Part shown: piece after piece, positions 18,406 to 26,653 of the stretch
Layout of the letters: each line of letters begins with the position of its first letter
How positions within the stretch are numbered: the first letter of the stretch is position 1
Assembly: GCA_019119305.1 (NCBI GenBank)
Contig: DWXH01000019.1
Span: 124,001-188,000, forward strand
Origin: Candidatus Alistipes merdigallinarum
GTDB taxonomy: Bacteria; Bacteroidota; Bacteroidia; Bacteroidales; Rikenellaceae
Reading direction: 5' to 3'
DNA length: 64,000 bases
The notes under the pieces: model-generated
The model's input: only the letters and a program-made list of their open reading frames with translations
Told to the model about the DNA's origin: nothing
Database searches by the model: none
Program-made: the position numbers and the translations under genes

Positions 18406-20778
18406 TTAATCGGAGAGTCTGGCGATGATCTCTTTTAGAGTTTGGGGTGAATCCGTTGTGATGAAGTCTACTCCCATCCCTATGAAGTACATCATATCCT
18501 GTTCCGAATTGACAGTCCAAACGTTCACTACCAGTCCTGCGTCGTGGGCCTCCTGGATCCACTGCGGGTTATTGCGGAGTGTGCCCTGTTCGTAGTCGAT
18601 GCAGTTGATTCCGGGGGCTAAATCTGAAGGTGCGATGTTACCGCTCAGATAACCGATTGTCGTTCCTTCCGGAACTTTTGTGACGAGTCGTTGGCAGACA
18701 TGGTAACTGAATGCGATGTAGTCTACCTGATCGGTCAATCCGCGCTCTTCGACCATTGTGGTAATTGCATCGACGGCCCGATCGTCATTCGTCGTGTTGC
18801 TGTGGGTCTTGACCTCGATCACCAGTTTCATTTGTGGATCCTGTTCGAGCACGTCGAGGAATGAAGCGAACGTGGGAATCTTCTCGCCGTTCGACAGGGT
18901 CATATTTTTGATCTGGTCGTAGTTGGCCTGATCGATGGTGATCCCGTTGATCGATGCGTCGTGGTATGCGACAACCACATCGTCCTTCGTAATGTAAAAG
19001 TCGCCTTCGGAACCGTAAACTCCGAGCTCTTGGGCGGCTTTAAGCGATGCGATCGAGTTGTGTGCGGCTCCGTTGACGGTGTGGTATCCGCGGTGTGCGA
19101 TTACTTTCGGAAATTTCAATTCGGTAGGTTGGTCCGTTAAAGTCAGCTGTACCGTACCGAGTGGATAGGTTTTATCTTCCCGCTGTACGATGATCCGGTA
19201 TTCTCCCGATACGAATCCTGACGGGATCGCAATTTCAGCATATTTGTCTGTAACGGATGTCTGGCATACAAATGTATTGCTTTCGTCGGTTGTCGATTCG
19301 AGACGAATCTGATCGCCGTTTTGGAATCCGGTCCCCCCGATTCTATATGCTGAGCCTTCAGTCACATTTGCTATGGGCAAAAACATTATGTCGGAAATTT
19401 TTATGGCGTTTTCCGGCATCTTGTCTTTCACGGCATCCCAAAGTTTGGATACTTCCTCTGCGGTCAATGGGTCGTCATACACGCGAGCCATGGCAACGTC
19501 GCCTCTCCATGCGTTGCCGGCTCCGGATGCGGAGGCATCTCCTCCGATACAGAACCAGTAACAACTTTTATTGGGGGGGAAGGAGAATGATCCGCTTGCG
19601 CTTGTCGAACCTTTTTGGACTCCGTTTACATAAATCGTAGAAGTGCCTTTCTGCTTATTCCATACACCTACAACATGATAATACACTCCCTTTTCGGGTA
19701 CGACGCCGCTACGCGTCCATTTCCATCCTCCGACGTTTGGCAAGAAAGTGATTTCCCCTTTGTCACTGGTCAGCAGGAATCCTGTCCCTCCGCTCTCCAT
19801 TGCACTGAACATCTTCACCTCCGTACCGATTTTAATTTCGTCGTCATACATGAATAGGGTTTCCAATGTATGCCCGTCGGCAAGTCCGTTTTCGAATTGT
19901 GTATTACCCGAATAATTTACTTTGTAGTATCCTGTAGATACCGCAGCGCCCGGTGTGTGGTTGAAATGGGCGACGTATCCCTGATAACCGTCGTTCAAAT
20001 AGGTCATCGACGCTGAACCTGCCAGATACTCCACATGATTCTGCATCGGTGAGAGATCCGCGGCGCTCCCGTCGTTGTTGAATACGACATCGAGCAGATC
20101 GGCTGTCGGTGCAGGTTCCTGTGCTTCTTGTGTGATTGTAACGCTTTGTTTGAGGTCGGATGCACTTGGAATATAGAATTCAATCGTTGCCGTTTGAGTT
20201 TCAGATTGAGTATTTTCCGATGCGGTGAAAATGATCCGTGTGGCGGTTTTTTCTTTTTCGGTCAGCCAACCGGTGGAGGCCCCCTGTATCGTATATTCCC
20301 ATACACCCGAGTAGGAATCGACGGTGAATGGGATATCGCCGCCGGACGCATCGATCGTCTGAGGTGCGTCGGGTGTCACCGTGAGATAGGGCCCCGTCTC
20401 TTTTTTCCCCTCTTGATGAACCGTGATTTTCAGAAAATCTTTGTTGTCTGCACAAAAGGTCAATGTACTTTGTCTCGCTTCGGTTTGGCTGTTTGCATCG
20501 ACCGATACGGTAACCGTTTTGTTCCCTTCCCCTTCAAACGGGGACACGGTCAGCCATGAATCGGCGGCAGGCTTTTCGATGTTCCATTTCCCGTTGGATT
20601 GAATCGAGAATTGTTCGGCGTAGCTTGCGCCGTCGGGAATGGTGATCGATGAGGAAGCCGGATTGCCGTCTGGCCCATTGACTGTTAAATAAATTTTCTC
20701 CGGAGAGTCGTCTTTTTCACAAGAGGCAATACTTAGTATGCTTAAAAAGGCGGCGAATAAGGTTAGTAATCGAGTCAT
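18406..20778 (-). CDS. BACON-LamG-glycerophosphodiester phosphodiesterase fusion lipoprotein
   Basis: This 790-residue lipoprotein (MTRLLTLFAAFLSILSIASC, then EKDDSPEK) has several modules. Two BACON domains (residues about 30-215) carry WLTVSPFEGEGNKTVTVSVD and WLTEKEKTATRIIFTA. A LamG-like domain follows at about 222-450 (WKWTRSGVVPEKGVYYHVVG), then an Ig/TIG-like segment at about 455-545. A GDPD domain at about 550-790 has the catalytic signatures IAHRGYHTVN, GDFYITKDDVVVAYHD, LVIEVKTHS and VNVWTVNSEQDM. GDPDs hydrolyse glycerophosphodiesters to an alcohol and glycerol-3-phosphate. The enzyme is presumably tethered at the cell surface with glycan-binding modules. The ATG at 20778 is preferred over 20820 because it begins the signal peptide. 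Confidence 0.85.
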   Translation of the reverse strand: MTRLLTLFAAFLSILSIASCEKDDSPEKIYLTVNGPDGNPASSSITIPDGASYAEQFSIQSNGKWNIEKPAADSWLTVSPFEGEGNKTVTVSVDANSQTEARQSTLTFCADNKDFLKITVHQEGKKETGPYLTVTPDAPQTIDASGGDIPFTVDSYSGVWEYTIQGASTGWLTEKEKTATRIIFTASENTQSETQTATIEFYIPSASDLKQSVTITQEAQEPAPTADLLDVVFNNDGSAADLSPMQNHVEYLAGSASMTYLNDGYQGYVAHFNHTPGAAVSTGYYKVNYSGNTQFENGLADGHTLETLFMYDDEIKIGTEVKMFSAMESGGTGFLLTSDKGEITFLPNVGGWKWTRSGVVPEKGVYYHVVGVWNKQKGTSTIYVNGVQKGSTSASGSFSFPPNKSCYWFCIGGDASASGAGNAWRGDVAMARVYDDPLTAEEVSKLWDAVKDKMPENAIKISDIMFLPIANVTEGSAYRIGGTGFQNGDQIRLESTTDESNTFVCQTSVTDKYAEIAIPSGFVSGEYRIIVQREDKTYPLGTVQLTLTDQPTELKFPKVIAHRGYHTVNGAAHNSIASLKAAQELGVYGSEGDFYITKDDVVVAYHDASINGITIDQANYDQIKNMTLSNGEKIPTFASFLDVLEQDPQMKLVIEVKTHSNTTNDDRAVDAITTMVEERGLTDQVDYIAFSYHVCQRLVTKVPEGTTIGYLSGNIAPSDLAPGINCIDYEQGTLRNNPQWIQEAHDAGLVVNVWTVNSEQDMMYFIGMGVDFITTDSPQTLKEIIARLSD

Positions 20779-20817
20779 GAAGGTCCGTTTTAGGGGGTTA
20801 GCAAAAGGTCTCGATAA

Positions 20818-20848
20818 CAAATATAAGTATTTATACTGATTAATCCAA
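20818..20848 (-). promoter_or_regulatory. Promoter of the BACON-LamG-GDPD gene
   Basis: Read on the minus strand, TTG, 20 bases, TATATTTG matches the Bacteroidota promoter, 40 bases before the start codon at 20778. Confidence 0.65.
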
Positions 20849-21071
20849 TATGTTGAAGAGATTTGATTTTATTTTTCAGTACAGATATTTTATAAATAAT
20901 GTCAATGAATTTAATGTGATGGGGTGATGATCATTCTTGAAAATTACCGAAGCTCTTCAGTTCCTTTTATTTTGGAAACAAGTGGGGGATAAAACAAAAC
21001 TCATTGGGAATGAGACTTTTTTGAGTGGGTGAAAAGGTGTTTTTTGCCGTTTCCCTGACTATCTATAATAC

Positions 21072-21106
21072 AAAAAGGATCTGCAATTTTGCAGATCCTT
21101 TTTTTT
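21072..21106 (-). terminator. Terminator after icd
   Basis: AAAAAGGATCTGCAA and TTGCAGATCC plus a T-run form a 15-bp hairpin 16 bases after the icd stop; both strands have a U-run. Confidence 0.88.
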
Positions 21107-21121
21107 GTAATGCTCCTGTTT

Positions 21122-22348
21122 TTAGGCGAGCTTGTTTCGTAAACCTTCGTCCAAAGCATCCAAAAATTCTTGAGTGTTCAAATAATCGGCCCGGGTAACT
21201 TTCCCTTCTTTTACCAACAGTGCCAGATCTTTGGTCATTTTGCCCGACTCTACGGTTTCGACGCAAACCGATTCGAGGGCTTGGGCGAAACGGGCCAGTG
21301 CCGTATTGTCGTCCAATGCTGCGCGATGGCTCAGTCCGCGTGTCCATGCAAAAATAGAGGCAATCGGATTGGTTGAGGTCTCCTCGCCCTTTTGGTGCAG
21401 ACGGTAGTGCCGGGTAACGGTTCCGTGTGCGGCTTCGGCCTCCATCGTCTTGCCGTCGGGCGTGATCAGTACCGAAGTCATCAGCCCCAACGATCCGAAA
21501 CCTTGAGCAACTGTATCGGATTGTACGTCACCATCGTAATTCTTGCAGGCCCATACGAACCCTCCGTTCCACTTCAGGGCGGAGGCGACCATGTCGTCGA
21601 TCAACCGGTGCTCGTAGGTCAGTCCCAATGCATCCATACGCTCCTTGTAATCGGTGCGGTAGATCTCTTCAAAAATGTCTTTGAAGCGGCCGTCGTATTT
21701 TTTCAGGATCGTGTTTTTCGTACTCAGGTAGAGCGGCCATTTTTTGTTGAGGGCCATGTTGAAACATGCGTGGGCGAATCCACGGATCGAGGCGTCCGTG
21801 TTGTACATGCAGAGGGCCACACCGTCGCCTTTGTAATCATACACCTCCCACGATTGGGTCGTTCCGTCCTCTCCCGTGAAGGTCATGGTCAGTTTTCCGG
21901 GTCCGTGCGTAACCACATCCGTAGCCCGATACTGATCGCCGAATGCGTGACGTCCGATGCAGATCGGACGGGTCCATCCGGGGACCAGACGGGGTACATT
22001 CCGGCAGATAATCGGTTCGCGGAAGACCGTACCGTCCAAAATGTTCCGGATCGTTCCGTTCGGCGATTTCCACATCTTTTTCAACCCGAACTCCTTGACG
22101 CGGGCTTCGTCCGGAGTGATCGTGGCGCATTTGATGCCTACGTTGTATTTTTTGATGGCTTCGGCTGCCTCTACCGTAACCCGATCATCGGTTGCATCCC
22201 GGTTTTGGATGCTCAAATCGAAATATTCGATCTTCAGATCAAGGTAGGGAAGGATCAGTTTGTCTTTGATGAATTTCCAGATGACCCGGGTCATCTCGTC
22301 TCCGTCCAGTTCTACGACGGGGCGGTCTACTTTGATTTTCGCTTTCAT
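21122..22348 (-). CDS. icd: NADP-dependent isocitrate dehydrogenase
   Basis: This 408-residue enzyme oxidises isocitrate to 2-oxoglutarate with NADP+. It belongs to the eukaryote-like homodimeric IDH subfamily, recognisable from [14 protein letters not shown] near the N-terminus and [20 protein letters not shown]. Further support is [20 protein letters not shown] (substrate loop), [20 protein letters not shown] and [20 protein letters not shown]. The E. coli-type IDH is quite different. The ATG at 22348 ([10 protein letters not shown]) matches family length; an upstream in-frame start at 22378 adds ten residues without support. Confidence 0.96.
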   Translation of the reverse strand: MKAKIKVDRPVVELDGDEMTRVIWKFIKDKLILPYLDLKIEYFDLSIQNRDATDDRVTVEAAEAIKKYNVGIKCATITPDEARVKEFGLKKMWKSPNGTIRNILDGTVFREPIICRNVPRLVPGWTRPICIGRHAFGDQYRATDVVTHGPGKLTMTFTGEDGTTQSWEVYDYKGDGVALCMYNTDASIRGFAHACFNMALNKKWPLYLSTKNTILKKYDGRFKDIFEEIYRTDYKERMDALGLTYEHRLIDDMVASALKWNGGFVWACKNYDGDVQSDTVAQGFGSLGLMTSVLITPDGKTMEAEAAHGTVTRHYRLHQKGEETSTNPIASIFAWTRGLSHRAALDDNTALARFAQALESVCVETVESGKMTKDLALLVKEGKVTRADYLNTQEFLDALDEGLRNKLA

Positions 22349-22467
22349 GCGGTTACTCGGTTTTCGTGTTTCGCGCAAAGGTAATCCAAATTATCGGTTT
22401 GTGCAATCTCCGAACGGTAGAGTACGGACTGTGATAAGCCTCTCTGTAAAGGAGTAACAAAGAAAAA

Positions 22468-22492
22468 GGGTGATCAGTAAAATCGATCACCC
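22468..22492 (-). terminator. Terminator after the trehalase gene
   Basis: GGGTGATC (22468-22475) and GATCACCC (22485-22492) pair exactly; on the minus strand the stem is followed by TTTTTC. It lies about 185 bases past the trehalase stop and about 120 upstream of icd, so it separates the two units. Confidence 0.75.
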
Positions 22493-22675
22493 TATATTGC
22501 AAAAAAAGTCCCGGAGAGAAGTCGCGAATCTAAGTTCGCCCTACCAGTGAATAAGAAAAACATAACAAAATCATATGCACGAAACATACCAAAGATAGAT
22601 ACTATCCCCTTTCTCGTCCGGGACACCTATCGTATGAACAAGTTTTGTGCCGCGATTTTGAGCTTCGGTTTTTTC

Positions 22676-23998
22676 TTATTGTTCCGATTGTTTCAAATAG
22701 TTCAAGGCCATGACGTAGGTTCCTGCTGTCCAACCCATCATCGTCGGCATATCGTATTCGTTGCTGACGTTGATATTGCCCTCGACAACGTTGTATTTCT
22801 CCCACAAATTGTGGGTCGCTTCGAAATTCCGTACCACCATATCGACATATTTCGAGGCGATGCGGCTGGCGTCTTCTTTGAATCCGTAGTTGTCGAGCCC
22901 TTTGATCGCCAGGAAGTGCAGCGGGGCCCATCCGTTCGGATAGGACCATTGGTAGACGAAATCATAAGGCTTGTCTTCGCAAGCAGCGATCCCGTGTGCA
23001 AATTCGAGGGCCTCCAGCCCGTTCCGGACGATCGATTCGGCGTCTTTCGGGGAGACGGCTTCAGCGTACAGCAGGCTGAAGATGGCCGACGATACGACGT
23101 CGGAGCGGCATGCGTTAACATAGTCGTAGTCGTAATACATGCCGGTTTTCGGATCCCGACAATACTTGCGGATCAGTTTTTTCCGGGCTTCTGCTTTTTT
23201 TATCCATTGTTTGGCGGCCTGTTTGTCTCCGAGTTCCGAAGCGAAATAGGCAAAATTCTTTTCATATAGATACAAGTTGGCGTTCAGGTCGATCGGACAG
23301 AAATCCATACATCGGCAATCAAAACGAGGGTTAAAATCCCAGCCCGATTCGGCCTCGGCGATGAAATGCGATCCGACCTGTTGTTGTTCTTCGAACGAAA
23401 GCGTATCGGGGTTGAAATTTTTTCCCAAGCGTTCACGAAGCAGACCGATGAAGCCTGTTTTGTCCTGTTCGGTCGCCTCGTTGCCGTAACGGTTCAATCC
23501 GATCGGTGTGATGCGCTGGGTCATCCAGAACCGATACTCCTTTTCTAATGTCGGAAGGATCTTTTTCAGCCACTCTTTGTCCCGGGTCTGGCGATAGACG
23601 CTGGCGATCATCATACTCAGATAGGGCGGTTGGGAGCGGTTTTGAAAGGCTGTCAGATTTCCGTTGTACATTTTGCCGAACTTCTCGACCATATAGAGCA
23701 TGTTGTCCGCATTGCTTTTGGCAAGGTCGACATGTCCGTCCAGAATCAACCCCTCACCCGTAAAGTAGGTATCCCAATAGTACATCTCCTGAAAGGCGCC
23801 GCTGATGCTCGGTACCGTATATTTATATGGTAAGCCAATTCGGATTCCTTCGTCTTCCGTGTGGAAACGGACGGTTTTTTCCCATGAGTCCCGAATGAAG
23901 TCGTGTACGGCTTCCTGTTGGGTTTCGGTTGTCGATGGGCGCGCTGCCATGCATACTGTTGCAAAAAATAAGAGTAAAGATGTAAGTGAAAATTTCAT
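22676..23998 (-). CDS. Trehalase family glycoside hydrolase (GH37), secreted
   Basis: This 440-residue protein has a signal peptide (MKFSLTSLLLFFATVCMAA). Both trehalase signatures are present: SGAFQEMYYWDTYF for PGGRFxExYxWDxY, and QWSYPNGWAP for QWDxPxGWAP. Catalytic positions are in place, with the acid in AESGWDFNPRF and the base in LWEKYNV. Trehalase splits alpha,alpha-trehalose into two glucoses, here presumably in the periplasm. At 440 residues it is somewhat shorter than E. coli TreA (about 565). In the QWD motif Asp is replaced by Ser, so substrate range could differ from strict trehalose. It is monocistronic, between the frr and icd terminators. Confidence 0.85.
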   Translation of the reverse strand: MKFSLTSLLLFFATVCMAARPSTTETQQEAVHDFIRDSWEKTVRFHTEDEGIRIGLPYKYTVPSISGAFQEMYYWDTYFTGEGLILDGHVDLAKSNADNMLYMVEKFGKMYNGNLTAFQNRSQPPYLSMMIASVYRQTRDKEWLKKILPTLEKEYRFWMTQRITPIGLNRYGNEATEQDKTGFIGLLRERLGKNFNPDTLSFEEQQQVGSHFIAEAESGWDFNPRFDCRCMDFCPIDLNANLYLYEKNFAYFASELGDKQAAKQWIKKAEARKKLIRKYCRDPKTGMYYDYDYVNACRSDVVSSAIFSLLYAEAVSPKDAESIVRNGLEALEFAHGIAACEDKPYDFVYQWSYPNGWAPLHFLAIKGLDNYGFKEDASRIASKYVDMVVRNFEATHNLWEKYNVVEGNINVSNEYDMPTMMGWTAGTYVMALNYLKQSEQ

Positions 23999-24031
23999 AA
24001 TTCGGGTATTTATTTTGTTTTAACATAAAAA

Positions 24032-24072
24032 ATCATCACTTCGGCAGCACATTTTGGCTCGGAAGTGATGAT
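24032..24072 (-). terminator. Terminator after pyrH-frr
   Basis: ATCATCACTTC (24032-24042) pairs with GAAGTGATGAT (24062-24072), with further GGC/GCC pairing inside; on the minus strand it is followed by TTTTTTA. It is 34 bases past the frr stop. Confidence 0.85.
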
Positions 24073-24105
24073 CTGTCGCGTATACCGCTTGGGGCCTGTT
24101 TGAAA

Positions 24106-24666
24106 TTATACGGTCATGATTTCTGCCTCTTTGGCGGAGAAGAGATCATCGACTTTTTTCATGTATTTGTCCGTCAGTTTTTGTGCCGAGACTTCACCGT
24201 CTTTGGCTACATCTTCGGGCATACCCTCTTTCTGAGCCTTTTTGAATGCTTCGACCATATCCCGACGGATACCCCGAAGACTGACCCGTGCAGTTTCCGT
24301 ATCGGATTTGATCTGTTTGACCAGCTCTTTACGTCGCTCTTCGGTCAAGGGAGGAATGTTCAGACGGATCTGTTCGCCGTTGTTCGAAGGCGTCAGTCCG
24401 ATGTTGGCGACCAAAATTGCTTTTTCCAGCGGAGCGATCATTTTCTTCTCCCAAGGTTGAACCAATACGGTCCGTGCGTCCGGTACCGTAATACTCGCTA
24501 CCTGCGAAACAGGGGTGGGCGTTCCGTAATAATCGACCATAATCCCGTTGAGAATGTTGGTGCTGGCTTTTCCAGCACGAACCGAAGCAAGCTCGTCGGT
24601 CAGGAAGACGATCACTTTGTCCATTTTCGCCTGGGCGGCATCCAGAATCTCTTTTGTCTCTACCAT
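24106..24666 (-). CDS. frr: Ribosome recycling factor
   Basis: This 186-residue protein, with EF-G, splits post-termination ribosomes. It has the typical length and sequence: an N-terminal helix with LASVRAGKASTNILNGIMVD, then YYGTPTPVSQVASITVPDAR, and the C-terminal helices RKELVKQIKSDTETARVSLR and DKYMKKVDDLFSAKEAEIMTV. It follows pyrH by 45 bases on the same strand, the conserved pyrH-frr pair. Confidence 0.97.
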   Translation of the reverse strand: MVETKEILDAAQAKMDKVIVFLTDELASVRAGKASTNILNGIMVDYYGTPTPVSQVASITVPDARTVLVQPWEKKMIAPLEKAILVANIGLTPSNNGEQIRLNIPPLTEERRKELVKQIKSDTETARVSLRGIRRDMVEAFKKAQKEGMPEDVAKDGEVSAQKLTDKYMKKVDDLFSAKEAEIMTV

Positions 24667-24711
24667 CGTATGTTGTCTTTAAATTGTTTTTCGTTCGGAG
24701 GTATTTGTCAA

Positions 24712-25428
24712 TCAGTGTTGGTTACATACGGTCGTCCCGATGGGAGTCCCATCGAGTACCTTTTGCAGATTCCCCTGCGTATCCATATCGAAAACGATGA
24801 TCGGCAGATCGTTCTCTTTGCACATCGTGAAAGCGGTCAGGTCCATCACTTGCAATTTGCGTTCATACACTTCGTCGAATGTGATCGATGAAAATTTGAC
24901 GGCCGTAGGATCCTTTTCGGGATCGGCGGTGTAAACTCCGTCCACACGTGTTCCTTTGAGCAGAACTTCGGCTTCGATTTCGACTCCACGAAGGGCTGAG
25001 GCTGTGTCGGTTGTGAAGTAGGGATTGCCTGTCCCGCCTGCGATGATGACTACATAACCCTCTTGTAGCAACTCCAAGGCTTTGGCTTTCGAGTAGAGCT
25101 CACCGACCGGTTCCATACGGATCGAGGTCAATACTTTGGCTCGGGCTCCAGCACCTTCGAGGGCTCCCTGAAGCGCCAGTGAATTGATCACTGTTGCCAG
25201 CATTCCCATCTGGTCGCCTTTGACCCGATCGAATCCTTTGCTTACTCCGCTGAGACCGCGAAAGATGTTCCCTCCGCCGATTACGATGCCGATCTGTACG
25301 CCTTGCGATGCGGCGGCAGCGATCTGTGCGGCATATTGATTGAGTACGTCGGTACTCAGTCCGTATTTTTGGACTCCCATCAGCGACTCTCCGCTGAGTT
25401 TTAATAATACACGTTTATAGATAGCCAT
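24712..25428 (-). CDS. pyrH: UMP kinase
   Basis: This 238-residue bacterial UMP kinase of the amino-acid-kinase fold makes UDP from UMP and ATP. Diagnostic segments are KRVLLKLSGESLMG, GIVIGGGNIFRG, MGMLATVINSLALQ and GGTGNPYFTTDTASALRGVE. VDGVYTADPEKDPTA is also present. It is the first gene of the pyrH-frr pair. The family is usually hexameric and regulated by GTP and UTP. Confidence 0.97.
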   Translation of the reverse strand: MAIYKRVLLKLSGESLMGVQKYGLSTDVLNQYAAQIAAAASQGVQIGIVIGGGNIFRGLSGVSKGFDRVKGDQMGMLATVINSLALQGALEGAGARAKVLTSIRMEPVGELYSKAKALELLQEGYVVIIAGGTGNPYFTTDTASALRGVEIEAEVLLKGTRVDGVYTADPEKDPTAVKFSSITFDEVYERKLQVMDLTAFTMCKENDLPIIVFDMDTQGNLQKVLDGTPIGTTVCNQH

Positions 25429-25529
25429 GATTTTCTGTAGTGATAATTTTTCTTCTCTCCCTTTCTTTACTTTCTGTCGATAGTCTCTCTTTTTTACTCT
25501 TTTGTTCTTCCTTCCCTTTCCTTTACTGT

Positions 25530-26381
25530 CTATTCTTTTTCCATCAGCTGCATCAGCTCGTCGAGCTTGGGTGTGAGGATAATCTCTGTCCGGCGGTTTT
25601 TGGCTCGGGCTTCAGCGGTCTTGGCCGGATCGATCGGCAGCGACTCGCCCCGTCCGGCGGCAATGATCCGGCTCGGTGCAATATCTTCATTCTCGAGCAG
25701 CAGGCGTACGACTGTCGTGGCTCGTTTGGCACTCAGGTCGAGGTTGTCCTTGAGTTGTCCGTTCGGACGGTAGGGAACGTCGTCCGTGTGCCCTTCGACC
25801 ATGACGTTGATGTCCGGGTTTTGTGCTAAGACTACCGACAGGTCACGAACGGCCTGGGCTCCTTTGGGATCGATCTCGAAACTGCCAGAGCGGAACAGCA
25901 GCTTGTCGTCCATCGAGACGTAGACGTTGCCGTTCCGGATTGAAATCGAAAGCCCGTTACCTTCGAATCCGGTCAGGGCGTCAGCTACTTTACGTCGGAT
26001 GGCATCAATCGCCTCTTCGCGGCTGCGCAACATCTCTTCCAGTTCGGCGACACGGCGCGAACGGTCGTTCAGGGCCATCTCCTTATCTTCCAGTTCCCGA
26101 AGCATACGGGCCGATTCGGCCGATCCGTCGGCCAACAGCTGTTTGTAACGTTCGCGGCTGGCGTTCAGCTCACTGGACAGGCGTACCGTGTCGGCAATCA
26201 ATCGGTTTTTTTCTTCAGTCAGTTTGTCGTTCAGGGCTCCCATGTCGTTCAACCGATCTTTCGAGGCATTCAATTCGCCCTCCAGACGGAGCGCTTCGGC
26301 CTTCATCGAATTGAATTTTTTGGTCGATACGCAGGAAAACGTACACAATACGACCAATGTCAGTGCGATCAATCTTTTCAT
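25530..26381 (-). CDS. OmpA-family peptidoglycan-binding lipoprotein
   Basis: This 283-residue protein starts MKRLIALTLVVLCTFSCVST, with a lipobox (TFSC). Residues about 25-140 are a long coiled coil (LRLEGELNASKDRLNDMGAL through VAELEEMLRSREEAIDAIRR). The C-terminal about 120 residues are an OmpA-like domain with VMVEGHTDDVPYRPNG, LDLSAKRATTVVRLLLEN and ARAKNRRTEIILTPKL. The EGHTD and NRR motifs are those that contact diaminopimelate in peptidoglycan. It probably links the outer membrane to the cell wall. The ATG at 26381 is preferred over 26468 because of the signal sequence. It is divergent from dxs. Confidence 0.9.
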   Translation of the reverse strand: MKRLIALTLVVLCTFSCVSTKKFNSMKAEALRLEGELNASKDRLNDMGALNDKLTEEKNRLIADTVRLSSELNASRERYKQLLADGSAESARMLRELEDKEMALNDRSRRVAELEEMLRSREEAIDAIRRKVADALTGFEGNGLSISIRNGNVYVSMDDKLLFRSGSFEIDPKGAQAVRDLSVVLAQNPDINVMVEGHTDDVPYRPNGQLKDNLDLSAKRATTVVRLLLENEDIAPSRIIAAGRGESLPIDPAKTAEARAKNRRTEIILTPKLDELMQLMEKE

Positions 26382-26495
26382 CTCTCTTCCTCGTCTATTT
26401 CCATTTATCGGTATCTTGGTCTGCAATCCGTTATCGGCCTTTTCGGTGGGCGAAAAGTATCGCGTCATCGATTCCTGTCCAAGAATACGTTGTTG

Positions 26496-26526
26496 CGAAG
26501 ATACGAAACAATTTATGAATCTGCAA
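26496..26526 (-). promoter_or_regulatory. Promoter of the OmpA-family gene
   Basis: On the minus strand TTG, 20 bases, TATCTTCG resembles the Bacteroidota promoter (one mismatch in the -7 box), 115 bases before the start at 26381. Confidence 0.5.
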
Positions 26527-26653
26527 TACCGTTATGCCTGTTCTGCAACCCTTGAGACCGAGTGGAAGTTTAATAGCTGGTAAGCAATATTTTTGGATGT
26601 AAATTATTACCTTTGCAAGCGAATTGTTTTTTAGAGTAGGGGAAAAGAGAGGA

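Larger units (their letters stand above)
20779..21121. other. Intergenic stretch with promoter and terminator
   Basis: This 343-base gap is between two minus-strand genes. It contains the promoter of the BACON-LamG-GDPD gene (20818-20848) and the icd terminator (21072-21106). A small hairpin near 21002-21017 (CTCATT, GGG, AATGAG) followed by a T-run may be a plus-strand stop. No gene was seen. Confidence 0.6.

Noticed and set aside
16309..21017. Repeated GGGAATGAGACT at 16308-16320 and 21006-21017
   Set aside because: A twelve-base match with different flanks and different structural context; most likely chance.
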